A DNA stretch of 39,346 nucleotides from Flammeovirgaceae bacterium (GCA_024638265.1 JAHEKQ010000026.1:1-39346); one strand, 5' to 3'; shown: positions 1 through 8,298, counted from the first letter of the stretch. Numbers and translations are program-made. The notes: generated by a model from the letters alone, not told the origin.

Positions 1-361
1 ATCAAGAAGCCCGAGGACGCCGCGCTCGTCGCCGAGCGCGTGCTCGGCGCGCTCGATCAGCCGCTCGCGGTCGCGGGCTCGGAGGTTCGGATCACCGCGA
101 GCATCGGGATCGCCGTCGCCGACCCCGTCTACAACGAGGCCGACGAGATCATCCGTGACGCCGACACCGCGCTCCACCAGGCGAAGTCGGCCGGCAAGGC
201 CAAGTACATGGTCTTCAAGAGCGAGATGCGCGACCGGATCGTCTCGCGTATGCAGCTCGAGCACGACCTCCACCGGGCCATCGAGCGCCGGCAGCTCTTC
301 CTGCTCTACCAGCCGATCGTCTCGCTCACGACCGGCGAGATCGAGGGCTTCGAGGCGCTCC
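1..361 (+). CDS. GGDEF-EAL (cyclic-di-GMP) protein, internal fragment, foreign to the rest of the window
   Basis: The reading frame is open from the first base. It shows the end of a GGDEF diguanylate cyclase domain (ASIGIAV, then DADTALHQAKSAGK) followed by the start of an EAL phosphodiesterase domain (LEHDLHRAIERRQLFLLYQPIV, here quoted only as its pattern LExDLxxAI...YQPIV, then TGEIEGFEAL). Such proteins make or degrade cyclic-di-GMP. The EAL motif ends at base 360, and the frame then reads seven unrelated residues into a stop at 382-384 instead of the usual basic/tryptophan continuation. Base composition is about 70% GC (43 of 60 in the first 60 bases), with a codon pattern typical of high-GC Actinobacteria, against about 45% just beyond base 420. 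Both ends are missing, the left by the window edge and the right by the join near 361. The domain call is secure; membership of this genome is doubtful. Confidence 0.85.
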
Positions 362-366
362 AGCAA
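358..366. other. Probable chimeric join between two unrelated genomes
   Basis: At this point a high-GC plus-strand EAL domain and a moderate-GC minus-strand TolC domain are both interrupted, each in the middle of a conserved domain. No insertion-sequence end, tRNA, integrase or target-site duplication is visible. Both frames stay open across the join by chance: the minus TolC frame runs without a stop to base 1, because GC-rich DNA rarely has stops. The exact point is uncertain by a few bases. A real recombination event is possible but less likely than an assembly or library artefact. Confidence 0.75.
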
Positions 367-921
367 AAATCGCTTAACGGCTGAAGGAAGAGCCGCACCG
401 TTTTCGACCCTCGACTCGATTACTTCAATCTGCCGGTCAAGGTCCTGGAAGATTTGCTCCAAAAGCTCAATCTGCTTTTCCGAAGCCAGGATACCAAAGA
501 ATAACTCGGATATAATACCCCTCGTCTGGTTATATTCTGTATCGGTCTCCAAGTCCTTTTTATGAACCATTGCCCTGTCAAGTTCATTCTTTATACCTAT
601 CCGATTGCCGCCATAAATCAATTGTTGAATTTCCAGGTAAAACCGGCTTTGAAGTTTTGGAATATCAACGGTTATCAGCGGGTTGTCCGGGAGATTTACT
701 ACTTCCGACTGGTAGGTCAACTGGCCATTGAGATTCAGCTGGGGCATCTTCCCAGATTTATTCAGGGATTCCATCAACAATAAGGACTCCTGATTGAGTG
801 ACTTCTGGGCAGCAAGCGGGTGCCTGCTTAGGGAGAGATCAATTGCTTCAGGGAGGGTAAGGGTATCAGCTCCCGCTATAAACACACCAATTGACAGGAA
901 GAAAGAGAATGTTAATTTCAT
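361..921 (-). CDS. TolC-family outer-membrane efflux protein, 3'-truncated at the join
   Basis: The ATG is at 921 and about 187 native codons are present. The protein begins with a signal peptide (MKLTFSFFLSIGVFIAGA) and then the classic TolC/OEP start, TLTLPEAIDLSLSRHP. Amphipathic helices follow, and the segment IESRVENGAALPSAV corresponds to the conserved NGVALPSD-type turn of the first OEP repeat. TolC-family proteins form trimeric outer-membrane exit ducts for tripartite drug and metabolite efflux pumps. A full protein has about 420-480 residues, so more than half is missing. The start lies 2 bp after the stop of tetR, so the two genes are co-transcribed; in Bacteroidota such a pair is usually followed by HlyD-type adaptor and RND pump genes, which would lie beyond the join. 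The ORF stays open into the foreign DNA, so simple gene callers may miss it. Confidence 0.85.
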
Positions 922-923
922 GT

Positions 924-1535
924 TCAGTTTCTTTTAATCGATTCAAGGATCAACTCGGGTATCAGTTTCTTTTTTTCCTCGAGGAATTGCATGTATTCCT
1001 TATCGTCCATCTGAAAAACCCGGGTCAATAAAGGTTGCGAGATCAGGGGAAAGACAGACAACGAAATCAGGTTTGACAATAAATGGGCAGGCTTAATCGG
1101 ATGGTACAGGCCCGTTTCTATCCCTTCACTTATTTGCACCATGAAACGTGAAGTTTTCATCCCTTCAATAGCCATTGACATAGAAGCCAGCCTTTCCGGG
1201 TTTTGATGTATTTCATTAAGGATAAATACGGGTATATACGCTTTGTGAGAAAACTCATCGATATAATGACTTACAAAATGGCTGAGTTTCTCCTCGATAG
1301 AATTATCACTGTTTAGTATCTGGATTAGCGCCGGGATAAACCTTGGGAAAACATCATCAAATATGGCGTCGAACAGTTGTTTTTTGTTTCTGAAGTAATA
1401 GTGAAGTAAGGCCTTATTAATTCCGGCTTCATCCGCTATTTCCTGCATTCTGGCGCCCGTCATACCTTTTCTTGTAAATACCTTCCTCGCCGCATCAAGG
1501 ATCAGCTCTTCCGAATCAACCTTAGTCTTAACCAT
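924..1535 (-). CDS. TetR/AcrR-family transcriptional repressor
   Basis: This 203-residue protein has an N-terminal TetR helix-turn-helix at about residues 9-55 (ILDAARKVFTRKGMTGARMQ, EIADEAGINKALLHYYFRNK, KKQLFDAIF). The C-terminal ligand and dimerisation domain is alpha-helical and rich in aromatic and methionine residues. TetR proteins repress promoters as dimers and are released by small molecules. It heads an operon with the TolC-family gene 2 bp downstream, so it very probably controls an efflux pump and its own expression. The inverted repeat at 1540-1557 lies five bases upstream of its start codon and is the obvious autoregulatory site. The ligand cannot be told from the sequence. Confidence 0.93.
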   Translation of the reverse strand: MVKTKVDSEELILDAARKVFTRKGMTGARMQEIADEAGINKALLHYYFRNKKQLFDAIFDDVFPRFIPALIQILNSDNSIEEKLSHFVSHYIDEFSHKAYIPVFILNEIHQNPERLASMSMAIEGMKTSRFMVQISEGIETGLYHPIKPAHLLSNLISLSVFPLISQPLLTRVFQMDDKEYMQFLEEKKKLIPELILESIKRN

Positions 1536-1539
1536 TCAG

Positions 1540-1557
1540 TTTAACCATTTGGTTAAA
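1540..1557. promoter_or_regulatory. Perfect inverted repeat, probable TetR operator
   Basis: The 18 bases TTTAACCATTTGGTTAAA consist of two perfect 8-base arms (TTTAACCA and TGGTTAAA) around a 2-base spacer. The element sits immediately before the tetR start codon. Size, symmetry and position fit a TetR-family operator for autorepression of the tetR-tolC operon. A half-like copy (AATGGTTAA on the minus strand) overlaps the start codon. Confidence 0.7.
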
Positions 1558-1602
1558 TGTAAGAATTGAAATTCTAATTGCCAAGTATTTTGGTGAAATG
1601 TT

Positions 1603-1626
1603 AAGTGGTTAAGTGGTTGAGTGGTT
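1603..1626. repeat. Octanucleotide tandem repeat, three copies
   Basis: Three successive 8-base units (AAGTGGTT, AAGTGGTT, GAGTGGTT) lie in the gap between tetR and the OmpA gene, just before the heptamer array. No function can be assigned. Slippage-prone short repeats like this may vary in copy number among strains. Confidence 0.85.
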
Positions 1627-1643
1627 CCGATATCCCTTTCCGG

Positions 1644-1739
1644 TATCCGCTATCCGCTATCCGCTATCCGCTATCCGGTATCCGGTATCCGCTATCCGCT
1701 ATCCGGTATCCTCTATCCTATCCTCTATCCTCTATCCTA
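1644..1739. repeat. Heptanucleotide tandem array (TATCCGC / TATCCGG / TATCCTC)
   Basis: I count 13 full 7-base units plus one 5-base partial unit. The third-from-last to last positions vary between GC, GG and TC. Read on the minus strand, the array starts exactly at the stop codon of the OmpA-family gene: the TAG is itself part of the repeat (TAGGATAGAGGATAG). Unit changes therefore do not change the protein. Together with the octamers it occupies most of the 200-bp gap between two minus-strand genes. It is not a CRISPR array, because the units are contiguous and there are no spacers. Confidence 0.9.
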
Positions 1740-3527
1740 CTTCGCAAGGACGGTAAACTCTACCCTCCGGTTCTGGGCTCTTCCTTCGTCGGTCTCGTTG
1801 GTTGCAATAGGCTTGGATTCGCCATAGCCCTTGGCGACAAGGCGATTGGTGCCAATACCGTTTTCTATCAGGTACTGAACTACCGATTCTGCTCTACCCT
1901 GGGAGAGGTCTTCGTTGTATTTGTCTGTACCGACCGCGTCGGTATGACCACTGATCTCTATTTGAAGAGTGGGATTATCATTGAGAAAATTCACCACTTT
2001 ATTGAGCTCCACAAAAGATTCTGACTTGAGAGTGGTCTTGTTGAAGTCGAAATAGATATTTTCCAGTACTACCGTAGTACCCACTTCGATTGGTTCGAGG
2101 TAGACATCCGCCACTGCCTGGTTCTCATCCTGTGAGATACTGAACGATCCGCTGGACTCCAGGTAGCCGGATCTGGAAGCCTGGACTGAGTAAGCCCCTT
2201 CCCTCTTTATCTCACTCTGATAAGTTCCGGGTGATTCAACTGACAGGATATCATCCAAGCCATCATTGACAACGATTTTGGTTTCTGGCAGCAATTCATT
2301 GGTTTTACTATCGTAGGTGTTGATAGTCACAACCATGGGTTTAACTACAGTTCTGAGCTTCAATTCTACATTTACAGTAGTATCGTTAAATACATCCTTT
2401 AGCGTGAAGGATTCCCTGGATTCCACATATCCCTCCTTTCGGGAAATCACTGAATAGGTTCCCTCACCTGGTAATGTTGTCTTGAATCCTGCCGATCCTG
2501 ACTTCAGGGTATCAATACCCCCTTCACCGGTATGGGTAACAAATACATCTGCCACGAGGGGATTACCTGAATCGTATTCTTTGACAATTCCTTCGAGGTA
2601 TATATGGATGTCCTTGGGAACTACCTGTAGAATATCAAGGTTTCCCCCATCAATCTTCTTACCCGCCATGGCCAGATAAATATTTCCTTCAGCATCAATG
2701 GATATATAGCCATCAAATTCAGTGGTATTGATAGGAGGTCCGAGGTTTTCAGGTTCAGACCAGTTTAGCCAGGTGTCATCTAACCGTCGAGAAACATAGA
2801 GATCAGCGCCACCCAAGCCGCCGGAGTTTTTACGATCCGATGCGAAATAAAGACTCTTATTATCGGGTGATAAAAATGGACCAAACTCATCCCATCCGGA
2901 GTTTATAGCTCCTTTAAGTTTTACGGGTTTGCTGAATTTGTTTCCGCTAAGTCGCTTGCTGTAATAAAGATCACTCCATACAACCCTGGGATTTGTACTG
3001 AAATAGATGATCATATGTTGCATGTCCGTAGACATCGTTGCCCCATAGAAACGGTTTTTATTCATCTCCTCGAAACCATCCACCTCAATTTTACGCGGCC
3101 TGGACCATCCATTACCCGAACGATTCGTAATACTGAAACCCGTATCATCTCTTCCGGCAGTCCCTCTTATAAATAATGTATTGCCATTATTGAGTACAGT
3201 AAAAACCTGGTTGCCATGATTCTCATTCAAAGGAGATTTTAAATGCTCAGCTGGACTCCAATTGCCACTTTCGTCCATATAGCTTACCCAAATGTCCTGG
3301 CTCCCCTGCTCACCGAATTTATTATCAGGATGGTTGGATATAAAATAATAGAGTGTCTTCCCGTCAGGGCTGATTACAGGAGCCGCATCATCATGCCTGG
3401 TGTTAATGCCCCCTTCCAGTTTCTGCATCTCATATTTACGGGTAATTTTGAGCTCTTGTGCTAGAGAGTCAAAGGAAACTATTCCCGCCAGAAAAATCAG
3501 GCTAATCGATAAGGATAATCGCGTCAT
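1737..3527 (-). CDS. Outer-membrane PD40/TolB-like propeller protein with OmpA C-terminal domain
   Basis: This 596-residue protein starts with a signal peptide (MTRLSLSISLIFLAGIVSFD...LAQ). Residues ~40-300 hold PD40/TolB-like beta-propeller blades, recognisable by SPDGKTLYYFIS, SPDNKSLYFASDR and GGADLYVSRR. Residues ~310-470 hold two carboxypeptidase-regulatory-like modules (GTYSVISRKEGYVES; GAYSVQASRSGYLESSG). The C-terminal ~110 residues are an OmpA peptidoglycan-binding domain: NIYFDFNKTTLK, ISGHTDAVGT, the YNEDLSQGRAESV helix and the NRRVEF end. The OmpA domain holds the outer membrane to the cell wall, while the propeller probably binds another protein or sugar. This architecture is common in Bacteroidota envelopes. 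It stands alone, reading away from the plus-strand operon that starts at 3698. Confidence 0.92.
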   Translation of the reverse strand: MTRLSLSISLIFLAGIVSFDSLAQELKITRKYEMQKLEGGINTRHDDAAPVISPDGKTLYYFISNHPDNKFGEQGSQDIWVSYMDESGNWSPAEHLKSPLNENHGNQVFTVLNNGNTLFIRGTAGRDDTGFSITNRSGNGWSRPRKIEVDGFEEMNKNRFYGATMSTDMQHMIIYFSTNPRVVWSDLYYSKRLSGNKFSKPVKLKGAINSGWDEFGPFLSPDNKSLYFASDRKNSGGLGGADLYVSRRLDDTWLNWSEPENLGPPINTTEFDGYISIDAEGNIYLAMAGKKIDGGNLDILQVVPKDIHIYLEGIVKEYDSGNPLVADVFVTHTGEGGIDTLKSGSAGFKTTLPGEGTYSVISRKEGYVESRESFTLKDVFNDTTVNVELKLRTVVKPMVVTINTYDSKTNELLPETKIVVNDGLDDILSVESPGTYQSEIKREGAYSVQASRSGYLESSGSFSISQDENQAVADVYLEPIEVGTTVVLENIYFDFNKTTLKSESFVELNKVVNFLNDNPTLQIEISGHTDAVGTDKYNEDLSQGRAESVVQYLIENGIGTNRLVAKGYGESKPIATNETDEGRAQNRRVEFTVLAK

Positions 3528-3646
3528 TCTTTGATTTAGGTCAGTTACAAAAATTCAAAATTCAATTAAGAAAACCAATTTGTTGGATTAGTTCAGCAAA
3601 ATGTATTCCAATTAGAATTTATTTGGGTTGAAACGCTTTAAAAAGC

Positions 3647-3673
3647 TTGTGATTGGTTTTTTTCTTATATTTA
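3647..3673 (+). promoter_or_regulatory. Possible Bacteroidota-type promoter for the seven-gene operon
   Basis: TTG at 3647-3649 and TATATTTA at 3666-3673 resemble the -33 TTTG and -7 TAnnTTTG boxes of Bacteroidota sigma-ABfr, with a 16-base spacer that is shorter than usual. If this is the promoter, the upstream ATG at 3653 cannot be the start and translation would begin at the GTG at 3698. The match is imperfect. Confidence 0.35.
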
Positions 3674-3697
3674 GTGACAAGTACCTATTGTTCAACC

Positions 3698-6600
3698 GTG
3701 AAGTCTATTATCTATCGCCTGCTCGATGTCGAGCCGCAGCAAGCCCCCCGTGTTTTCTTAATGCTCGGAATGGGATTTTTCATGGGTATTTTCCTCGCTA
3801 CTTATGATGTGGCAGCAGCTTCGATTTTCCTACTCAATTTCGCCGATCAACTACCTATTGCGATACTACTCAGTGGATTTGCCGGTATAGTTCTGACCTT
3901 TATATATAACTTTTTCCAGAGCCGCATTCCATTCAGAATCCTTGCCATCGCCACCATGCTATTCATTGTTGGTGTTGTGGCAAGCATAGAGTTCATTGAC
4001 CCGTTTTTACCAGACCCCTCCTATAAATACTTTGGGGCATTTGTACTTGCCCTACCCCTGAACTACCTGACACTACTCATATTCTGGGGAACTTTCGGCA
4101 GATTGTTTAACCTGCGGGAATCCAAAAAGATCATTGGAAGTATTGATACGGGCCAACTTATTGCCTCTATCCTTGCCCTGTTTTCAATTCCGCTGATTCT
4201 TCAATACCTGGAAACCGAACAATTGTTCTTGATAAGCCTAGGCAGTTCTGTCGGTGTATTTGGGATGATCTTCGTCATTGCACTTTCCGGAAGGCTTATT
4301 AAACAAACACGAAGAGGCAGAATCGGATACAGTAAGCTGCTCACTTCCAAATACCTGGCTCTGATGGTGGGATTTGTTATCCTCTCGATGATTGCGATCT
4401 CATTTGTTGATTTTGCCTTTCTCCGCGCTACAGAACAACAGTTTGATGAAAAGAATCTACCCAACTTCCTCTCCCTGTTTGAGGCGACCGTGGTTATTTT
4501 CTCTTTCCTGTTCCAGACCTTTGTCACGGACAGGATTATTTCCTTGTACGGACTTAGGGTTGCCCTCATCATTAACCCCATATTGATTAGTGGGTTTACT
4601 CTCATAGCAGTGGTCGTTGGTTCTCTATTGGGATATGAGAAGGCAACCAGTGAGAATTTTATCTTCTTCTTCATCATTATTTCGATGAGTAAACTGTTTA
4701 TTGATTCCCTGAAAGATGCACTCGACGGGCCCTCTTTTAAACTGTATTTCCTCCCGGTTGATTCAGTAGTCAGGTTTGATGTCCAGACCAAGATTGAAGG
4801 GGTGGTAACGGCATTCGCCGGGCTAATGGCCGGTGCATTGATACTCCTCATTGAAAACACTGAAGGCCTTACACTTCTATTCATAACCATTTTTACCATT
4901 CCACTTCTGGGTGCCTGGTACTTCATTACCAATAGGATGCATGGCGGGTACAAGACAACGCTGCAAGAGACCCTTATTCGAAATAAGCAGCAGCAGAATA
5001 TCGATGTAAGGGAGGAATTCTCGGTAAACCAGGTGCTTGAAAATGAACTACAGTCCAGTGAGGCAGCCAATATCATCTACAGTCTCAAGTTGATGGAACG
5101 GTTGGAACCTGCCCTTTTTGAGGACGCGATCATACATGAGCTCAACAGCTCTTCACCGGAGGTTAGGGAGTTTGCAAAGGCCAAATTGCGTGATCTGAAC
5201 CTGCAATATGACGGCAACTCAGATATAAAAGAGCTGGTACAAGGTGCCCTGGATGATGTCGAGGATCTCGATGTTATGGAAGTAACTCAACTGCAACTTG
5301 AGAAACTCGGAAAATCCCTGGACAAGTCGGACAGGATTACGGCTGCCAGGCTTCTGAGGACCCACACCAACCAGAAGACCATTTTCCTTTTACTTGAATT
5401 ATTAAGGGATATCGACGAAGACGTAAGAATGGAGGCTATTATTACCGCACGAAAGGTGAAAAAGCCTGAAACCTGGACCGTATTAATCGATATGACTGAC
5501 TCCATCCGTTTTGGTCATGCTGCTACATCCGCACTCATTGAAGCAGGGGAAGAAGCGATGCATAACTTGGAAATGGCATTCCACAAGTCTGCCCAGCGAG
5601 ACTCGGTAATGATGAAAATCATTACTATTATCGGCCGGATTGGTGGACAGAAGGCAATTGATTCGCTCTGGCACAAAATAGACTACCCTGATAAGCGAAT
5701 TGCCTCTCAAGTACTCATCTGGCTTCGGTACTTTAACTACCGTGCTACCAGGGAAAGGGAACGCAACGCCATTATGGAACTCCTGGATGATGACATTGCC
5801 AAGGCAATCTGGAATATATCGGCGATTGAGGAGCTACCGGACAGGGAAGAATTCAAATACCTAAAGGAAGCGTTGGAAGAGGAACTGGCAGCTAATTACG
5901 ATCACATTTTTATGCTCTTGAGTATTCTCTACGACCAGGAATCTATACGGCTGGTTCGTGAAAACATAGAGACCGGGACCTCTGAAGGAATTGCATTTGC
6001 GCTTGAACTCATGGATATATTTATCGATAAAGAACTGAGGGCTCACCTCTTCCCTCTTTTCGATGACCTAGATCCTAACGATAAGCTGATCCAACTCCAG
6101 GAATTCTTCCCAAGGGAGGAATACACACCCCGTGAAGTGCTTAATTTCATCCTCAACCGGAATTTTGACCAGGCCAACCGCTGGACGAAGGCCTCTGCTC
6201 TTTATTGCATGGCGTTTATCTCTGACTTCAAGGTCACCAAAGCCATGGTTGCTCAATTATTCAATAACGACTATCTGCTACAGGAAACTGCTGCCTGGGT
6301 GATATATCATAAAGAGAGAAGCATTTTTGAAAAAGTAACAAAACGACTTCCCGAAGAGGATAAGAAATACCTCGAAGAATCCATTTCCAGGAATCAGCTC
6401 ATAGAAGGACTGGATGACGGAGCCTTTCTCAGTATAGAAATGGCCATGTTCATGAAAAATATCCCGGTCCTCTCTGGAATTAAAGGAGTGATGCTCTGTG
6501 ATCTGGCCGACAAGATGAATGTAATCCAACTGGCGCAGGGTGAAGAATATGATCTTACCGAGAAATTTGACAGTAAACCCGTACTGGTAATGGCCGAAGG

Positions 6601-6841
6601 CCAGGTGGAATTACAGTTCAACGATACTGAAAACAAGGTACTTAACAAAAATGATGTGTTTGGTGAGCTATTTATTCTTGAGAGTGGAATAAACGCTCAA
6701 AAACTGACTGCCATTGAAAATAACTCAGTGGTATTTGCCATCGCATCTAATGATTATTATGCAATTATGGGCGATAACCATATCCTGGTTCAGGACATGA
6801 TCGCCAGTGTAAGCGCACATTATAAAAGTGAAATAGTTTAA
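3698..6841 (+). CDS. ATP/ADP-translocase/MFS-like membrane protein with HEAT repeats and C-terminal cyclic-nucleotide-binding-like domain
   Basis: I prefer the GTG at 3698 (1,047 residues, MKSIIYRLLDVEPQQAPR) because the earlier ATG at 3653 lies within the likely promoter. Residues ~20-430 contain about 12 hydrophobic helices resembling the ATP:ADP antiporter/MFS fold. Residues ~450-880 are helical and acidic HEAT-like repeats (SSSPEVREFAKAKLRDLNL; DIDEDVRMEAIITARKVKK). The last ~130 residues resemble a cyclic-nucleotide-binding domain (LAQGEEYDLTEKF, VFGELFILES), but the arginine that normally contacts the phosphate is missing: the sequence reads GINAQKLTAIENN where RSATV-like residues are expected. 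Domain combinations of this kind occur in Bacteroidota, but the transported substrate is not established here. The TIR gene starts 9 bp downstream, so this is the promoter-proximal gene of the large operon. It may be a sensor rather than a transporter. Confidence 0.75.
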   Translation: MKSIIYRLLDVEPQQAPRVFLMLGMGFFMGIFLATYDVAAASIFLLNFADQLPIAILLSGFAGIVLTFIYNFFQSRIPFRILAIATMLFIVGVVASIEFIDPFLPDPSYKYFGAFVLALPLNYLTLLIFWGTFGRLFNLRESKKIIGSIDTGQLIASILALFSIPLILQYLETEQLFLISLGSSVGVFGMIFVIALSGRLIKQTRRGRIGYSKLLTSKYLALMVGFVILSMIAISFVDFAFLRATEQQFDEKNLPNFLSLFEATVVIFSFLFQTFVTDRIISLYGLRVALIINPILISGFTLIAVVVGSLLGYEKATSENFIFFFIIISMSKLFIDSLKDALDGPSFKLYFLPVDSVVRFDVQTKIEGVVTAFAGLMAGALILLIENTEGLTLLFITIFTIPLLGAWYFITNRMHGGYKTTLQETLIRNKQQQNIDVREEFSVNQVLENELQSSEAANIIYSLKLMERLEPALFEDAIIHELNSSSPEVREFAKAKLRDLNLQYDGNSDIKELVQGALDDVEDLDVMEVTQLQLEKLGKSLDKSDRITAARLLRTHTNQKTIFLLLELLRDIDEDVRMEAIITARKVKKPETWTVLIDMTDSIRFGHAATSALIEAGEEAMHNLEMAFHKSAQRDSVMMKIITIIGRIGGQKAIDSLWHKIDYPDKRIASQVLIWLRYFNYRATRERERNAIMELLDDDIAKAIWNISAIEELPDREEFKYLKEALEEELAANYDHIFMLLSILYDQESIRLVRENIETGTSEGIAFALELMDIFIDKELRAHLFPLFDDLDPNDKLIQLQEFFPREEYTPREVLNFILNRNFDQANRWTKASALYCMAFISDFKVTKAMVAQLFNNDYLLQETAAWVIYHKERSIFEKVTKRLPEEDKKYLEESISRNQLIEGLDDGAFLSIEMAMFMKNIPVLSGIKGVMLCDLADKMNVIQLAQGEEYDLTEKFDSKPVLVMAEGQVELQFNDTENKVLNKNDVFGELFILESGINAQKLTAIENNSVVFAIASNDYYAIMGDNHILVQDMIASVSAHYKSEIV

Positions 6842-6850
6842 TCCTGTAAA

Positions 6851-8293
6851 ATGGCTTTTAAAATAGACGTACTGATTTCTTATGCCGCTGCAGACAACCT
6901 GACAGAGGATGAGAATGAAAAAGGATGGGTATCCGATTTCAAATATTTTTTAGAGTTAATGTTGGAACAGGTCTTGGGTGAAAAACCCACGGTCGCATTA
7001 AAAGAAGAAGGAGATACATTGACGGCTGCTAATCTCGAAGATGTAGCAGTCCTGATCCCGGTCCTGAGCCCCAATTTTATTTCATCCGGTCATTGCCTTG
7101 ACCTGTTGGAAGAATTTGGAAGAAACGCTGAAGGTACAGGAGCACAACGCATATTCAAGGTGATGAAGGCTCCCCTATCCAGTGAAGAGATTCCAACCCG
7201 TCTAAGGGACATTCATGGCTATGAGATGTACAAAATGGACCAGGATACGGGTATTGCTGTGGATTACAGTGATTATTTCGATACCGAAGCTACCAATAAC
7301 TATTGGATGCATATTGTGGACATTGCCTTTGATGTGCACGAGTCCATCATTATGCTGACATCGAGCAAGAAAGGTGCAAAAACTATAAATACCCGGAAAT
7401 GCATATATCTCGCTGAAACCGCCCATGACCTGATTGTACAGCGAAATATCATTCGTAGGGAATTGCAGCGCCATGGTTACAAGGTACTGCCCGATCACCC
7501 TTTGCCCAGTACCATTTCAGAGGCCGAGAAACAAGTGAAGGATTATCTCGACCAGTGCAGTTTATCTGTTCACCTGATAGGGACCTCCTATGGAGATATT
7601 CCCGATGGAACCGATAAATCCATTGTCGATATTCAGAACAAACTGGCAGCCGACAAGGCTGGTTCAGAAGGCAAATATGAATTTCCAAGGTTGATCTGGA
7701 TTACGCCCCTACTAAGATCTGCCAGTGAAAAACAACGGACGTTTATTGAAAACGTAAAACGTGATTCCGATGTGTCGGAAGGCGCTGAGATCCTACAGAC
7801 ACCACTGGAAGATTTTAAAAACATGATCAGGACTGAGGTTATTGAGGGAGGGCTGGACCGTAAAAAAGAGGCCGTTCATGCCGATGAGGAGTCTAATGGT
7901 CGCACTTCTATCTACCTGATACACGACAAAGTGGATACGGACAAAGCATCCGGATTAAGGAATATGCTCGAAAAATCAGGATTCAACGTTCTGTTACCCC
8001 GTTTTGAAGGCGAGTTACTGGATGTGAGAGAAGATCACATCTCAAATCTACGGAAATTTGATGGTGCCATCGTATTCCAGGGTAATGTGAATCGTCAATG
8101 GGTGCGAATGAAAGTATTGGACTTGTTGAAAGCGCCCGGTTTTGGTCGACGTAAACCCGTAAGAGGCCGCGCTCTCATCAGTCCCGACAGTACCGGCTAT
8201 GAACTTTTCACCAACCAGGGCATCAAATTAATTGAAGATGACGGGGACATGAAAAATAACCTTGATTCATTTCTTGAAGACATTAAAAGCTAA
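6851..8293 (+). CDS. Cytoplasmic protein with three TIR/DUF4062-like modules
   Basis: This 480-residue protein has no signal peptide or TM helix. Residues 1-~160 form a TIR-like domain: VLISYAAADN at the first strand, and VLIPVLSPNFISSGHC at the region before the usual active-site helix. In NAD-cleaving TIRs a glutamate normally sits three residues after this cysteine; here C82 is followed by L-D-L-L-E-E, so the glutamate is shifted or absent. Residues ~183-335 form a DUF4062-like TIR relative (KCIYLAETAHDLIVQR, VHLIGTSYGD, RLIWITP). Residues ~350-480 are a third module of the same fold (SIYLIHDKVDTDKASGLRNM, DGAIVFQG). TIR domains act as NADases or as death-fold-like adaptors in immunity. 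It is 5 bp upstream of a STAND ATPase, the classic partner for TIR domains, so an adaptor or effector role is likely. Confidence 0.78.
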   Translation: MAFKIDVLISYAAADNLTEDENEKGWVSDFKYFLELMLEQVLGEKPTVALKEEGDTLTAANLEDVAVLIPVLSPNFISSGHCLDLLEEFGRNAEGTGAQRIFKVMKAPLSSEEIPTRLRDIHGYEMYKMDQDTGIAVDYSDYFDTEATNNYWMHIVDIAFDVHESIIMLTSSKKGAKTINTRKCIYLAETAHDLIVQRNIIRRELQRHGYKVLPDHPLPSTISEAEKQVKDYLDQCSLSVHLIGTSYGDIPDGTDKSIVDIQNKLAADKAGSEGKYEFPRLIWITPLLRSASEKQRTFIENVKRDSDVSEGAEILQTPLEDFKNMIRTEVIEGGLDRKKEAVHADEESNGRTSIYLIHDKVDTDKASGLRNMLEKSGFNVLLPRFEGELLDVREDHISNLRKFDGAIVFQGNVNRQWVRMKVLDLLKAPGFGRRKPVRGRALISPDSTGYELFTNQGIKLIEDDGDMKNNLDSFLEDIKS

Positions 8294-8298
8294 TTGCC

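Noticed and set aside
155-565. Plus-strand 136-codon ORF across the join
   Set aside because: It is a shadow frame of the GGDEF-EAL fragment (Arg/Ser/Pro-rich) that runs across the join into the antisense of the TolC gene; it has no family features.
1644-1739. Possible CRISPR array
   Set aside because: The units are only 7 bases and directly contiguous, with no spacers, leader or cas genes nearby.
1605-2024. Plus-strand ORF reading through the heptamer array (IRYPLSA repeats)
   Set aside because: It is produced by the 7-bp repeat and continues antisense to the OmpA domain; it is not a protein gene.
4201-5076. 291-codon minus-strand ORF inside the translocase-like gene
   Set aside because: It lies entirely opposite clear TM-helix coding sequence and shows no domain or signal of its own.
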